A DNA stretch of 64,000 nt from Hyphomonadaceae bacterium UBA1849 (GCA_002338565.1 DDIN01000008.1:238894-302893); one strand, 5' to 3'. Shown: positions 52,386 through 62,467, counted from the stretch's first letter. The notes: generated from the letters alone by a model not told the origin. Made by a program: numbers and translations.

Positions 52386-53054
52386 CTAGCGCGCGACTTC
52401 GACATTCTCCACGCGCTGAATGCTGGATTCGCTCTGGCGCTGCCCCATGGCCGACACGTCAAACGCCATAGTCAGCTCGGAAAGATACGGGCGACCGGAT
52501 GGCCCCGCCTCGCACGTGCCGAACAGGTCGAATGTGTGCACGCGGGCGATAATCATCGGCTTGAAGGATTCGGGCAGATGATACTGGAAGGAGACGAGCT
52601 GACGCGTTTCCTTATCGACCACCACGGTCCCGATAGAGCGTTCGGCAATCTGGCGCTCAAAATCTTCAGCGTCTTCCGGCGTTGTTGGCGTAAAGGTGAA
52701 GGTGGCCGTTGTGTCACTTTCGGCGGCCAGTTCCACATCGCCCTTAACGCGGTCTTCCATGCCATCGCACCAGATGTCGCCAGCATCTTCTGAAACGCTC
52801 TCCAGAAGGTCTTCTTCGCTAATCTGGTCGGTCTGTTCGTGAATGGTCACAGGCATCGCCGAGTGCGGATCGTAGCTATAGCGGAACAGCACATCGCCCG
52901 ACCCGCGCGTGACAGACATATCGAAGCTGTGCGGCGTTTCCTCGCCTTGGTATGGGCCGACGGCATCGCGAAACAGCGCCGGCCAGCTTTCATCGGCAAA
53001 AGCCGGTCCGGCGGTACTGAATGCAAGAGCGATAACTGGCAGGGCCAAGCGCAT
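52386..53054 (-). CDS. Secreted protein of unknown function (222 aa)
   Basis: This 222-aa product has an N-terminal signal peptide (ALAFSTAGPAFA) and a beta-rich mature domain. Its SFQYHLPESFKPMIIARVHTFDLFGTCE segment and two cysteines suggest a disulfide-bonded periplasmic protein. GGAG precedes the ATG. No family recognised. Confidence 0.68.
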   Translation of the reverse strand: MRLALPVIALAFSTAGPAFADESWPALFRDAVGPYQGEETPHSFDMSVTRGSGDVLFRYSYDPHSAMPVTIHEQTDQISEEDLLESVSEDAGDIWCDGMEDRVKGDVELAAESDTTATFTFTPTTPEDAEDFERQIAERSIGTVVVDKETRQLVSFQYHLPESFKPMIIARVHTFDLFGTCEAGPSGRPYLSELTMAFDVSAMGQRQSESSIQRVENVEVAR

Positions 53055-53170
53055 GAATAGTCTCCGTGTTGGAAGTCACATCAACCCGAACCCCGCACGA
53101 AATCAAATGAGAATTTTGTCAGGTTGTAGTTCGCAGATGACGCCGCGCGTTTTCACGCTATGTTCCAACC

Positions 53171-55669
53171 ATGGCTGACGGCGACCCCCGCATTTTACTT
53201 CCCGACCAGTTTGAAGACTGGTTCGCCTCTCGAGGTTGGCAGCCGCGCGCCCATCAGCTGGCGCTCGCCGATGCCGCGACCCGCAATGAAAGCGCGCTGC
53301 TGATTGCGCCAACGGGAGCAGGCAAGACGCTGGCCGGCTTCCTGCCAAGCCTGATTGATCTGGCGAGGCAGAAGCGCCAGTCGAATGACACACGCCCTCG
53401 CCTCCACACGCTTTATATCTCGCCACTCAAAGCGCTCACCGTCGATGTGCACCGTAATCTCAACACACCGGTTGAGGAAATGGGGCTCGATATCCGCATA
53501 GAGACGCGCACCGGTGACACGCCGCAATCGCGACGCCAGAGACAGCGCGCCAATCCGCCAGATATTCTGCTCACCACACCGGAACAGCTCGCGCTGTTCA
53601 TTGCCTCTGACCGGGCGAGCGAGTTCTTCGAAGACCTGAAATGCGTGATCATTGACGAGATACACGCCATAGCGCCCACTAAGCGCGGAGATCTTCTGGC
53701 GCTCGGCCTTGCGACCTTAAAAAGCTGGGCACCCAATCTGCGCCTGACGGGCCTCTCGGCGACAGTGGCGGACCCAGACAAGCTCACCCATTGGCTAGGC
53801 GGCGCGACCACCATAACCGCAGCAGGTGGCGCAGACGCAAATATTGACCTTCTGATCTCTAAAGAGCGCATTCCCTGGTCTGGCCATTCGGGGCGGTTCG
53901 CGATTGGCGAGGTGTATGAGGAGATCAAGAAAGCACGCCTTGCGCTGGTCTTCGTCAATACGCGTTCTCAGGCCGAGCTGTTGTTTCAGGAACTCTGGCA
54001 AGCCAATGACGAGAACCTGCCCATCGCACTACACCATGGCTCGCTGGATGTTGAACAGCGCCGCAAGGTGGAAGCCGCCATGGCGAAGGGTATACTTCGC
54101 GCGGTGGTCTGCACCTCAACGCTCGACCTCGGAATTGACTGGGGCGATGTGGACCTTGTGATCCAGATGGGCGCGCCGAAAGGCTCCTCCCGCCTGATCC
54201 AGCGCATTGGCCGGGCCAATCACCGCCTGGATGAGCCCTCTCGCGCCCTACTCGTGCCGACCAACCGGTTTGAGGTTCTCGAATGCCGCGCCGCCAAGGA
54301 AGCCGTGGATGACCGCGCACTGGATGGCTCGGACCGCGTGAAAGGCGGTCTGGATGTGCTCGCCCAACATGTGATGGGCCGCGCCTGCGGTGAGGGCTTT
54401 GATTTGGCCCGCCTGTTTGAAGAAATTACGTCCGTTGCGCCCTATGCCCATATCGACTGGGAGACCTTCGAGCGCGTTGTCGATCTCGTGGCGACGGGCG
54501 GATATGCGCTGCGCACCTATGACCGGTTCAAACGCATCGTGAAGCGTAAGGACGGGCTCTGGCACGCCCGCACACCGCGCGATGCGCAGGGCCACCGCCT
54601 GAATGTCGGCACAATTATCGAAGCGGCCATGCTGAAGGTGAAAGTGCTTTCGCGCATCAAGCGTGACGGTCAGGGCCGCATCACCTCACCTGCCTATGGC
54701 GGCAAGGTTCTGGGCGAGATCGAGGAGGGTTTTATTGAGAGCCTCACGCCGGGCGACACCTTCCTTTTTGGCGGTGAAGTGCTGGCCTTTGAAGGCATTG
54801 CAGAGACGAACGTTATCACCACACGTTCGAGTGATCCTGAACCTGCCATTCCCTACTATGCCGGCGGCAAATTTCCTCTCTCCACCTTTCTGGCGGACCG
54901 CGTGAGGAAGCTCCTGCACAATGAAGCGGGCTGGACACATCTGCCCGAACAGGTCGCCGAATGGATACGCATTCAGAAGCTGCGCTCGATTATTCCGCCT
55001 GCGGATAAAATGCTGGTTGAAACCTTCCCCCGCGCCGGGCGGCATTATCTTGTGTGCTATCCGTTTGACGGGCGGCTGGCCCACCAGACGCTTGGTATGC
55101 TGCTCACGCGCAGACTTGAACGCTGGGGTTATCGCCCGCTTGGATTTGTCGGATCCGAATATGCCATGGCGATCTGGGGTCTGGAGCCGATGGGCGGGCT
55201 GGATATGGGCAAGCTCTTCCATCAGGACATGCTGGGCGATGACCTTGAAGAATGGCTGGATGAGAGCTTCATGATGAAGCGCACCTTCAAGCAATGCGCG
55301 CAGATTGCAGGCCTGATCCTACGCCGCCAGCCGGGCACAGAGAAGACAGGCCGTCAGGTCACCTTCTCAACCGATCTTATCTATGACGTGCTGCGCAGCC
55401 ATGAGCCGGACCACATCCTTCTGCAGGCCGCTCGTGAGGAAGCCGGTGAAGGCCAGCTGGACATCCGCCGTCTTGGTCAGCTGCTCGAGCGCGTAAAAGG
55501 CCATATAGTTCATGCAGACCTTGAGCGTATCTCGCCCTTTGCCGTGCCCGTCATGCTGGAAGTTGGTCGCGAACCCGTGGCGGGCGTTTCCGCCTCTGAA
55601 GCCATTCTTGCTGAAGCCGAAGAAGACCTTCTCATGGAAGCCTTCGGCGATGATGTACCGGGCGGGTGA
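53171..55669 (+). CDS. Ligase-associated Lhr-like DEXH helicase
   Basis: This 832-aa superfamily 2 ATPase has Walker A APTGAGKT (residues 46-53), DEIH, SAT (LSATVADPDK), ARG-type motif VI (QRIGRANHRL) and a C-terminal winged-helix/Lhr-core region. It belongs to the ligase-associated DNA-damage-response set, whose other members are a DNA ligase, an MBL exonuclease and PdeM. PdeM is encoded 2.4 kb downstream on the same strand, but the ligase and exonuclease genes are not in the window. The helicase gene lacks a clear ribosome site. Confidence 0.9.
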   Translation: MADGDPRILLPDQFEDWFASRGWQPRAHQLALADAATRNESALLIAPTGAGKTLAGFLPSLIDLARQKRQSNDTRPRLHTLYISPLKALTVDVHRNLNTPVEEMGLDIRIETRTGDTPQSRRQRQRANPPDILLTTPEQLALFIASDRASEFFEDLKCVIIDEIHAIAPTKRGDLLALGLATLKSWAPNLRLTGLSATVADPDKLTHWLGGATTITAAGGADANIDLLISKERIPWSGHSGRFAIGEVYEEIKKARLALVFVNTRSQAELLFQELWQANDENLPIALHHGSLDVEQRRKVEAAMAKGILRAVVCTSTLDLGIDWGDVDLVIQMGAPKGSSRLIQRIGRANHRLDEPSRALLVPTNRFEVLECRAAKEAVDDRALDGSDRVKGGLDVLAQHVMGRACGEGFDLARLFEEITSVAPYAHIDWETFERVVDLVATGGYALRTYDRFKRIVKRKDGLWHARTPRDAQGHRLNVGTIIEAAMLKVKVLSRIKRDGQGRITSPAYGGKVLGEIEEGFIESLTPGDTFLFGGEVLAFEGIAETNVITTRSSDPEPAIPYYAGGKFPLSTFLADRVRKLLHNEAGWTHLPEQVAEWIRIQKLRSIIPPADKMLVETFPRAGRHYLVCYPFDGRLAHQTLGMLLTRRLERWGYRPLGFVGSEYAMAIWGLEPMGGLDMGKLFHQDMLGDDLEEWLDESFMMKRTFKQCAQIAGLILRRQPGTEKTGRQVTFSTDLIYDVLRSHEPDHILLQAAREEAGEGQLDIRRLGQLLERVKGHIVHADLERISPFAVPVMLEVGREPVAGVSASEAILAEAEEDLLMEAFGDDVPGG

Positions 55670-55672
55670 GAC

Positions 55673-57034
55673 CTAGCTCACCACCGGCTTTCCGGCTGAC
55701 TGCCAGGCACCGATTGAGCCGACATAAACATCGACGCCCTTCTGGCCTGCAGCCTTAAGTGCTGAGGCAGCAAGGCTTGCACGCGCGCCAGAGCCACACA
55801 TCACGGTAATACCTTTGTCGCTCACATAGTCTTCAGGCTTTTCAAGCACTTCGCCCACATAGGCGTGGCTCGCGCCTTCGATATGGCCGCTCTCGAACTC
55901 TTCTTTTGAGCGCACATCGAGAAGGATCCAGTTTTCAGGCGACTGGTTCACGCGGCTTGCGATAGCGCCCGTATCAGCGGTCGCGATAAAATCGGTGTCC
56001 GCGCCGCCGGATGCCATACCAAGCACACCCGTCACAGCACCGAGAATATTCGTAAAGCCGATACGGCAGAGATGACGGGCAGCATTCCGTGCCTGGTCGG
56101 CGCTTTCTGCGACCAGACCGATGCGCGTCTCTTCTTTCAGGAACCAGCCACCAAAGGCGGCAATCATGCCAACCGGCAGGCAAAGGCTACCGGACACATG
56201 TCCACCCAGATGACTTGTCGGGTCACGCACATCAAGCACCACGTCCGGAGACCCCTCTTTTAGCGTAGAAAGGCTGAGCATCGGCACTTGAGCCGGGCTG
56301 ATCACTTCATGCCCGCCTTCCAGATTGAGGCGCTCCATCAACTCAAAATATGGCGGCTGGTAGTGATGCTCACCGGCTTTGGCTTTGATGAAATCTTCAC
56401 GGCCGAGCTGAAGACGCGGGTTGTTCGCGCGCTCGTGACCAATGGTCGAAAACTCTCTCGCTGCCATGCCCGAGCCGCACACAGACCCCGCACCATGTGC
56501 CGGATAGAGAATGGCCTGATCGCCAAGCGATAGCAGCTTCTGCAGGCTGTCAAAAAGCAGGCCTGCCTTTTCCTCTTCCTGCCCTTCATAAAAGTCAGTG
56601 CGCCCGACATCACCGATGAACAAGGCATCGCCGGTGAACACACCCACTGCGCCGTCGGGATACTCAGAGTCATAAATCGCGATGGAGATGGAGTCGTCAG
56701 TATGGCCCGGCGTGAGCAGCGCTTTCAGTTTCAGCTGACCGATCTCGACTTCGGCGCCTTCACCTGCGGTTTCAGCATAGGCGATTTCGCTCGCAGGATT
56801 TGGCCCATGCCACACTTTGGCGCCTGTGACGCCTGCAAGTTTCTTCGCGCCCGTGACGAAGTCCTCGTTGCGGTGGGTCTCGAAGATGTGACGTATCACA
56901 ACGCCCTCTTCCTGCGCGGCGTTGAGGTATTGCTCCAGATCAAGCTGCGGGTCTATCACGGCGGCGTCTTCACCCGCGCCGATAAGATATGAAAAGTGCG
57001 CAAGGCCCGGCGTTTTGAACTGTTTGAGGATCAC
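55673..57034 (-). CDS. MBL-fold rhodanese protein (persulfide dioxygenase-like) with an altered metal motif
   Basis: This 453-aa protein has an N-terminal metallo-beta-lactamase domain and two C-terminal rhodanese domains, the layout of CstB-like persulfide dioxygenases. The usual THxHxDH iron/zinc motif reads THRNEDF at 53-59: His54 and Asp58 remain, but the second His is Asn56 and the last is Phe59. Other ligands are present (PGHT, GDALF, PAHG). The first rhodanese lacks an active Cys; the second has CGSGAR (Cys413). The start is GTG at 57034, with GGGAGAGAG upstream. Activity may be reduced or altered. Confidence 0.85.
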   Translation of the reverse strand: MILKQFKTPGLAHFSYLIGAGEDAAVIDPQLDLEQYLNAAQEEGVVIRHIFETHRNEDFVTGAKKLAGVTGAKVWHGPNPASEIAYAETAGEGAEVEIGQLKLKALLTPGHTDDSISIAIYDSEYPDGAVGVFTGDALFIGDVGRTDFYEGQEEEKAGLLFDSLQKLLSLGDQAILYPAHGAGSVCGSGMAAREFSTIGHERANNPRLQLGREDFIKAKAGEHHYQPPYFELMERLNLEGGHEVISPAQVPMLSLSTLKEGSPDVVLDVRDPTSHLGGHVSGSLCLPVGMIAAFGGWFLKEETRIGLVAESADQARNAARHLCRIGFTNILGAVTGVLGMASGGADTDFIATADTGAIASRVNQSPENWILLDVRSKEEFESGHIEGASHAYVGEVLEKPEDYVSDKGITVMCGSGARASLAASALKAAGQKGVDVYVGSIGAWQSAGKPVVS

Positions 57035-57188
57035 GAAGTCTCTCTCCCTTTGTCTGCTTCATCGCTATCAACGAAACAAATGGAGCGAAGTTCGAAGATT
57101 TCTCGTCAGGCCCGGCTTTGACGCAGCGTGAAATTGACCTGCACACCAATCCGCGCAATCAGTCTTCGCAATAAAGGGAGAAACGCAC

Positions 57189-57980
57189 ATGTCAGATCTG
57201 CTGCACAAAGTCGAAAACGGTATCGCCACGCTCACATTCAATCGTCCGGAGGCGATGAATGCGCTGTCTCAGGAAACTTTTGAGGTGGGTATCCCGCTTC
57301 TTGAACAATGGGCGCAGGATGATGATGTGCGCTGCGTTGTCGTAACCGGCACAGGCGACCGCGCATTCTGTGCAGGCGGCGACGTAAAAGCCATGAATGC
57401 GGGCCGCGGCGCAGAGCAGACAACCGAGCAGAAAGTGAATCGCCAGCTTGGCATTCACTGCATGTCCGGCCTTCTGAACTCTATGCCGAAGGTGACGATT
57501 GCGGCTGTGAACGGCGTTGCAGCGGGCGCTGGCTTCTCTATCGCGCTGTCATGTGACCTGCGCATCGCCTCCAGCCGCGCGCGCTTCACAACCGCCTTTG
57601 CTAAGGTCGGCTTTGCAGGCGATTTCGGCATTACATGGCCGCTGGTTCGCACACTCGGCGAAGCCAAAGCCAAAGAGCTGCTCTTCCTCTCTGAAATGGT
57701 GACAGTCGACGAGGCTCTGCGTCTTGGCCTGGTCAATAAAGTCGCCGATGCAGACGGCTTTGATGAAGCGGTCACAGAGCTTGCGACACGCATCTCCTCT
57801 GGCGCACAGCTCGCTTACCGCTACATGAAAGAGAATGTACGCCTGTCCTCCACCGAGAACTATCAGACCATGCTGGAGCGCGAAGCCTTCACGCAGATCT
57901 ACACGGGCGAATCTGAAGACCATAAGGAAGGCGCACGTGCCTTTGTTGAAAAGCGTGCACCGAACTTCAAGGGCCGCTAA
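57189..57980 (+). CDS. Enoyl-CoA hydratase/isomerase family protein
   Basis: This 263-aa crotonase-fold protein has the oxyanion-hole region (AFCAGGDVKAMNAGRGAEQ), the second CoA-binding region (AAVNGVAAGAGFSIALSCDLRIAS) and the usual C-terminal helix. The catalytic Glu position (GFAGDFGITWPLVRTLG) has Asp, not the classical Glu, so it may be an isomerase-type member rather than a classical hydratase. GGGAG gives a strong ribosome site. It is a single gene, divergent from the MBL-rhodanese. Confidence 0.88.
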   Translation: MSDLLHKVENGIATLTFNRPEAMNALSQETFEVGIPLLEQWAQDDDVRCVVVTGTGDRAFCAGGDVKAMNAGRGAEQTTEQKVNRQLGIHCMSGLLNSMPKVTIAAVNGVAAGAGFSIALSCDLRIASSRARFTTAFAKVGFAGDFGITWPLVRTLGEAKAKELLFLSEMVTVDEALRLGLVNKVADADGFDEAVTELATRISSGAQLAYRYMKENVRLSSTENYQTMLEREAFTQIYTGESEDHKEGARAFVEKRAPNFKGR

Positions 57981-57996
57981 GCCGCGCCCTAACGCA

Positions 57997-58019
57997 GCGG
58001 GGAGATTGACCCTCCCCGC
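57997..58019 (+). terminator. GC-rich hairpin after the enoyl-CoA hydratase gene
   Basis: GCGGGGAG pairs with CTCCCCGC around a 7-base loop. No T-run follows, so termination may be Rho-dependent or weak. Confidence 0.45.
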
Positions 58020-58082
58020 GACTTGCGCAATCCCTTGGATATGCGCCCCGGACTTAAACTCTCAGACGAGCCAGCTGGTCAT

Positions 58083-58775
58083 ATGATCAGGCTTTGCGGA
58101 CACGACCTTCGCCCGCTCAAAGAGGGTGCGCTTTACTGGCCAGCACAGAAAACGCTGATTGTCTCCGACCTGCACTTTGAAAAGGGCTCCAGCTATGCTC
58201 GCGCAGGCCAGCACTTACCGCCTTATGACACCCGCACAACTCTCGGCCTGATCACCCGCCTGATTGCAGAGCTAAACCCTGAACGTGTCATCTCACTGGG
58301 CGATAGCTTTCACGACCCGCGCGCTCATGAGCGCCTGCCCGAAGACGACTGGAGCGCCATTTGCGCGCTGACTGCGTCGCTCGACTGGGTATGGGTTGAA
58401 GGAAACCATGACCCCGACCCGCCTGAAGGTCTTGGCGGCACACCCTGTAAGGAACTCAAACTCGGTCGCCTGACGTTCCGGCATGAACCGACAGGTGAGA
58501 CCGGCGAGATTTCAGGACACCTTCACCCGTGCGCACGCCTTATCGGACGTGGAAACAAAATGGTCCGCCGCCGCTGCTTCGTGACGGATGGTAACAGCCT
58601 TATCCTGCCGAGCATGGGTGCGTTCACGGGCGGGCTGAACGTGCTTGAAACGCCGTATCAGCCGCTTTTCCCGCGTGGGCTTCAGGTGTTTATGATGGGA
58701 ACTGACCGCGTCTATGCGGTGCCGACGACGCGCCTCGCGCCAGATCGTTCATCCGGCGCACGCTGGAAATTCTAG
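58083..58775 (+). CDS. pdeM: Ligase-associated phosphoesterase
   Basis: PdeM is a calcineurin-like metallophosphoesterase of the ligase-associated DNA-repair set. The 230-aa protein carries the family metal motifs SDLHFEKG, GDSFHD, GNHD and GHLHP. The ATG at 58083 fits the family N-terminus better than two upstream starts (58023 TTG, 58041 ATG), but no site is strong. It is not adjacent to the helicase here. Confidence 0.87.
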   Translation: MIRLCGHDLRPLKEGALYWPAQKTLIVSDLHFEKGSSYARAGQHLPPYDTRTTLGLITRLIAELNPERVISLGDSFHDPRAHERLPEDDWSAICALTASLDWVWVEGNHDPDPPEGLGGTPCKELKLGRLTFRHEPTGETGEISGHLHPCARLIGRGNKMVRRRCFVTDGNSLILPSMGAFTGGLNVLETPYQPLFPRGLQVFMMGTDRVYAVPTTRLAPDRSSGARWKF

Positions 58776-58789
58776 AAATGGCTTAGCTT

Positions 58790-61700
58790 TTAGAGACCTG
58801 TGTCAGCCGCCGCACGCATCTGACGAAGCAGAGTTGGCGTCACCTGACCTGATTGCGGATAACCGTTCGCGCCCTGGAAGGCGAGGATGGCATTACGGGT
58901 CTGGTTGCCGAACCGGCCATCAGGGAAACCCGCATTATAGCCAAGCTCGTTCAGCAGTTCTTGCGCTTGGCGCACCTGTGCGTTCAGAGCAAGTTCGGTC
59001 GGCGCAGATGTTTCTGCTGGCGCAGATGCCGCCGTTTGAGACTGCTGCGGGAAGATACCGTTGGCTGCAGGATCGCTTTGTGTTGGCGTGTAAGCCGCAG
59101 CACGTCGAAGAGCTGACTGGGCCGCTGTCGGGTCAATCTGCGCAGCAAGCTCGGAAACTTTAGAGCCGGCGCCGCTATCGCCCATTTGCTCGGCTACAGC
59201 ATACCAGTAAAGCGCTTCAGCAGGATCTGCCGTCACACCAAGGCCCTGCTCGTAAAGCACGCCCAGATTATACTGGCTGTCGACAAGACCGTATTCAGCC
59301 GCAGAGCGGAACCATTGTGCAGCGCCTGCATAGCTTTGCGGACCGCCCTCACCTTCAGCAAAGAAGACTGCGAGATCGTGCATGGCTTTCACATTGCCAT
59401 TTTCCGCCGCAAGTTCAGTCCACTGGCGCGATTGCGCCAGATCGCGAGGCACGCCCTGACCACGCTCATAGAGCTTGGACATGCGATACTGGGCCATTGC
59501 GAGACCATCGTCAGCCGAGTTCTGAATCAGCGTAACAGCTTCGCGGATATTGCCTTCTTCAAGCAGGCGCATGCCGTCCTGATACTGCGTGACCGGCGTC
59601 ACGACAGGCGGCGGAGATGCTGCTGGCTCTGCAGAGGCAGGCTGCGCGGAGGCCAATTCAGAAGGCGCGATCGGCACAGCGTTCTGGATGGAGATCGGCT
59701 GACCGGTCAGCTGGCTGCGATTGAGATCACTGGTCGTCGGACCGTTATTGCGAGCGGTCTCAACCGGCTCAGGCGCTGGCACTTCTGCTGTCTCGGCAGA
59801 ACGCGGCGCTGGGGCCGGTGCAGGTTCGGATTCGATGAGGCGTTCTTCGCGGCGCGGCGTAGTTTCCTCAGTAGCTTCAGAGACTGCCGCTTCGCTTTCA
59901 GTGACTTCAGGCCCGACGATTTCAAGGCCAATGCCAGCGTCCGCGCCATTTTCCAGCGCAGACAGCTCGTCAGCGCCTGCCGATGGCACCAGTGGCGTGC
60001 GACTATCAACCTGCCCACGTACAGATGGACCATCAAGATAATCGAGGCCTGAATCCTGCTTGCCGCGCATCAGCATGAAACCTGCGGCGCCTGCCGCAGC
60101 GATTGCGATAACCGAGGCCGCAGCAATCAGAGGCAGTTTAGAGCTACCGCCACCCTTTTTGCCGCCCTTGGCAGCAAGAACCTTCGGCGCTTTGCGGCCG
60201 CGACCGGTTTCTTGCGCGGCATTTGCCGCCGCGCGAGCGCGTGACAGGTAATCTGAAGCGCTGCCTGTATCCGGAACAGACATAGGCGCATCATCATCGA
60301 AACTATCGTTTTCAAAGGATGTGTTTTCGTCGAACTCGGCAGCATCAAGGTCGAAGCCGGAGCCTGGAACCTCTGCGGCGAAGCCATCATCCAGCTCATC
60401 CAGATCATCATCAAAGCTGGCTTTTGAGGACGGCGTTTCAAACTCGTCATCGCCAAAGTCGGCCCACGGGTCATCTTCAACAGGTGCAGGCTTAGCCTTT
60501 TCAGCCTTCGGAGCTGGCGGCTCAGGCAGATCGAAATCGGCATCAAGCTCTTCAGGAACCTCCGGAGCAGCAACGCTTTTTTGCTTCGCATCTGCTGCAT
60601 CGAGGCGAGCCTCAAAGCTATCGAAAGACATTGGCGGCGCTGCAGGGCGGGACACACCATCCGGATTAGAGAAGTCTTCCACCGCAGACAGACGCTCGGC
60701 CAGAGACGCCATAGCTTTCTGGATCGGGCTGATTGAGGACGATGTCGCCTGCTCAACCTGCGCAATACGGTCGGTGACCTTACCAAGCGCCGTCTCAACC
60801 TTTTCAGACTGACGCTGTTCGCTCGCCTGAATCTCGCTGGAGAGACGGTTTACGCTTTCATCCTGACGCGCCTGAAGGTTCTTCGTCAGCGTGGTGACAT
60901 GATCTGTGAAATCGCGGATCGCAGACGCGCTACGTTCTTCAGAGGCCTCGACGCGGGAGTTCAACGCGCTTGCAAGCTCGTCCATCTTTGCGGTGACCGA
61001 TTCAAGCGGCTCGCCCGTCTCACGAGTTTCAATCTCGGAGAGGCGCTTCTGGAAGGCGTTCGCGAAGTCATTCAGCTGGTCGCGCAAAGCGCCGCCAATC
61101 TCAGAATCATTGCGTTGTTCGACCGTCGCCACACGTTTATCGAGCTTTTCTGCAATGCCGGTGACTTCCTCGCCAATGGCCTCAACCGCTTGGGTCTGGC
61201 GTTGCTCGGTGCGGCGCATGCGCTTGGCAATTTCGTTCACTGCCGAGTTCATCTCGGAGAACACTTCAGTGGACTGAGACGCAGCCGTTTCAATCTGGCC
61301 GGTCAATTCACTGCGCGTTTCGGAGATGGTCTGCGCCAGCTCTGTCTTAATCGCCTCGATGCGCTCTTCAAACTCAGCGCGGAGCCCGACAAGGCCTTCG
61401 CCCTCAAACTGGCCAAGGCGTTCATCAAGCTGCGAGAAGCTGGATTCAAGACCGGAAAGCGCCGCGTCTGTTGTCATTTCCGCGCGAGACAAACGTTCGG
61501 CAATGTCTTCGAGCTGTCCTTCAACGTCATCACGCTGGGCTTTCGCCTGCTCTTCCAGTCGGGACACCAGATCGAAAGCCTGAAGGCTACGGTTTTCCGT
61601 TTCGGTGATATTGCGCCCGAAGCGTTCAACGCTATCGGAAACCTTTGTCAGCGTGCCGGATACATTATGGTTGATCTCAGTAACGTCGCGCTCGACCTGC

Positions 61701-62467
61701 GTCATGCGGTCTGTGAGATGCTTGTTTGCGCCTTCGGTGCGCGCAACCGTTTCAGAGAGTGCGCGATCAACTTTCGCAGACGCGTTCTCGATCTGCGAGG
61801 TCACAGAGTTCTGAAGGCCGGTAACTTTCTGGGTGACGGACTGATCCATCTCGCCAAGGCGCTCATCCAGCGATTTCAGCTGGTTTTCAGCGCTGGCGTG
61901 CTTGGCTTCGGTTTCGCTGCGTGTTTGCTCGATACGCTCGGAAAGGTTTTCTAGCGCCTTTTCGAGCGAGCGCATAGCGCGCAGACTCTGATGAGAAGCA
62001 TCATCCGCTTCAATCTGATCGATACGGCGCTTCAGAAGGGCTTGTGCCTGTTGCAGCTCTTCAGCGGCAACATCAATGCGCCCCTCAATGGCCTGCTGAG
62101 ATTTCTCGGTATCGTCGAGACGGTTCAGCAAACCGACGACAGACTTATCAATATCGGTAATCGCAAGACGCGAACGGGCTTCAGCCGCCTCAACGCGGCG
62201 TGTCAGTTCATCAAGCGCGGCTGAGCTGGTGCTCGTCGCCCGAGGCGCAGGTCGCTCGATCTCCGGTACGTCATTATGAGCAGTCTGAGGCGCTGCCTGC
62301 TGGCGGCGCGCTTCCGCTTCTGCGGCGTTCTGATCTGATTCGAGGAGCAATCTGTTCAGATAGTCCCCAAGCGTAATTCCTTCAGTGCGTGCAGCCTGCA
62401 GAGCCGCTTCACGCGCTTTGGAATCTATGCCTTTGACGCTCCATGGGCCACGCGCTGACATGGACAC
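58790..62467 (-). CDS. podJ: PodJ-like polar organiser, coiled coil with C-terminal peptidoglycan-binding domain
   Basis: This 1225-aa protein has the PodJ-type N-terminus (PWSVKGIDSKAREAA). A long coiled-coil region (about residues 85-600) and an acidic disordered region (about 640-740) follow. A transmembrane segment lies at about 778-800. The periplasmic part has Sel1-like repeats (about 985-1150) and a C-terminal peptidoglycan-binding domain (about 1160-1225). In Caulobacter, PodJ marks a cell pole and recruits pilus and cell-cycle factors. The protein here is longer than the Caulobacter version I know, mostly in the coiled-coil/disordered part. It is divergent from the MerR gene. Confidence 0.85.
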   Translation of the reverse strand: MSMSARGPWSVKGIDSKAREAALQAARTEGITLGDYLNRLLLESDQNAAEAEARRQQAAPQTAHNDVPEIERPAPRATSTSSAALDELTRRVEAAEARSRLAITDIDKSVVGLLNRLDDTEKSQQAIEGRIDVAAEELQQAQALLKRRIDQIEADDASHQSLRAMRSLEKALENLSERIEQTRSETEAKHASAENQLKSLDERLGEMDQSVTQKVTGLQNSVTSQIENASAKVDRALSETVARTEGANKHLTDRMTQVERDVTEINHNVSGTLTKVSDSVERFGRNITETENRSLQAFDLVSRLEEQAKAQRDDVEGQLEDIAERLSRAEMTTDAALSGLESSFSQLDERLGQFEGEGLVGLRAEFEERIEAIKTELAQTISETRSELTGQIETAASQSTEVFSEMNSAVNEIAKRMRRTEQRQTQAVEAIGEEVTGIAEKLDKRVATVEQRNDSEIGGALRDQLNDFANAFQKRLSEIETRETGEPLESVTAKMDELASALNSRVEASEERSASAIRDFTDHVTTLTKNLQARQDESVNRLSSEIQASEQRQSEKVETALGKVTDRIAQVEQATSSSISPIQKAMASLAERLSAVEDFSNPDGVSRPAAPPMSFDSFEARLDAADAKQKSVAAPEVPEELDADFDLPEPPAPKAEKAKPAPVEDDPWADFGDDEFETPSSKASFDDDLDELDDGFAAEVPGSGFDLDAAEFDENTSFENDSFDDDAPMSVPDTGSASDYLSRARAAANAAQETGRGRKAPKVLAAKGGKKGGGSSKLPLIAAASVIAIAAAGAAGFMLMRGKQDSGLDYLDGPSVRGQVDSRTPLVPSAGADELSALENGADAGIGLEIVGPEVTESEAAVSEATEETTPRREERLIESEPAPAPAPRSAETAEVPAPEPVETARNNGPTTSDLNRSQLTGQPISIQNAVPIAPSELASAQPASAEPAASPPPVVTPVTQYQDGMRLLEEGNIREAVTLIQNSADDGLAMAQYRMSKLYERGQGVPRDLAQSRQWTELAAENGNVKAMHDLAVFFAEGEGGPQSYAGAAQWFRSAAEYGLVDSQYNLGVLYEQGLGVTADPAEALYWYAVAEQMGDSGAGSKVSELAAQIDPTAAQSALRRAAAYTPTQSDPAANGIFPQQSQTAASAPAETSAPTELALNAQVRQAQELLNELGYNAGFPDGRFGNQTRNAILAFQGANGYPQSGQVTPTLLRQMRAAADTGL

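Noticed and set aside
60899..61954. Long plus-strand frame opposite the PodJ-like coiled coil
   Set aside because: Caused by the skewed codon composition of the coiled coil; no family motif.
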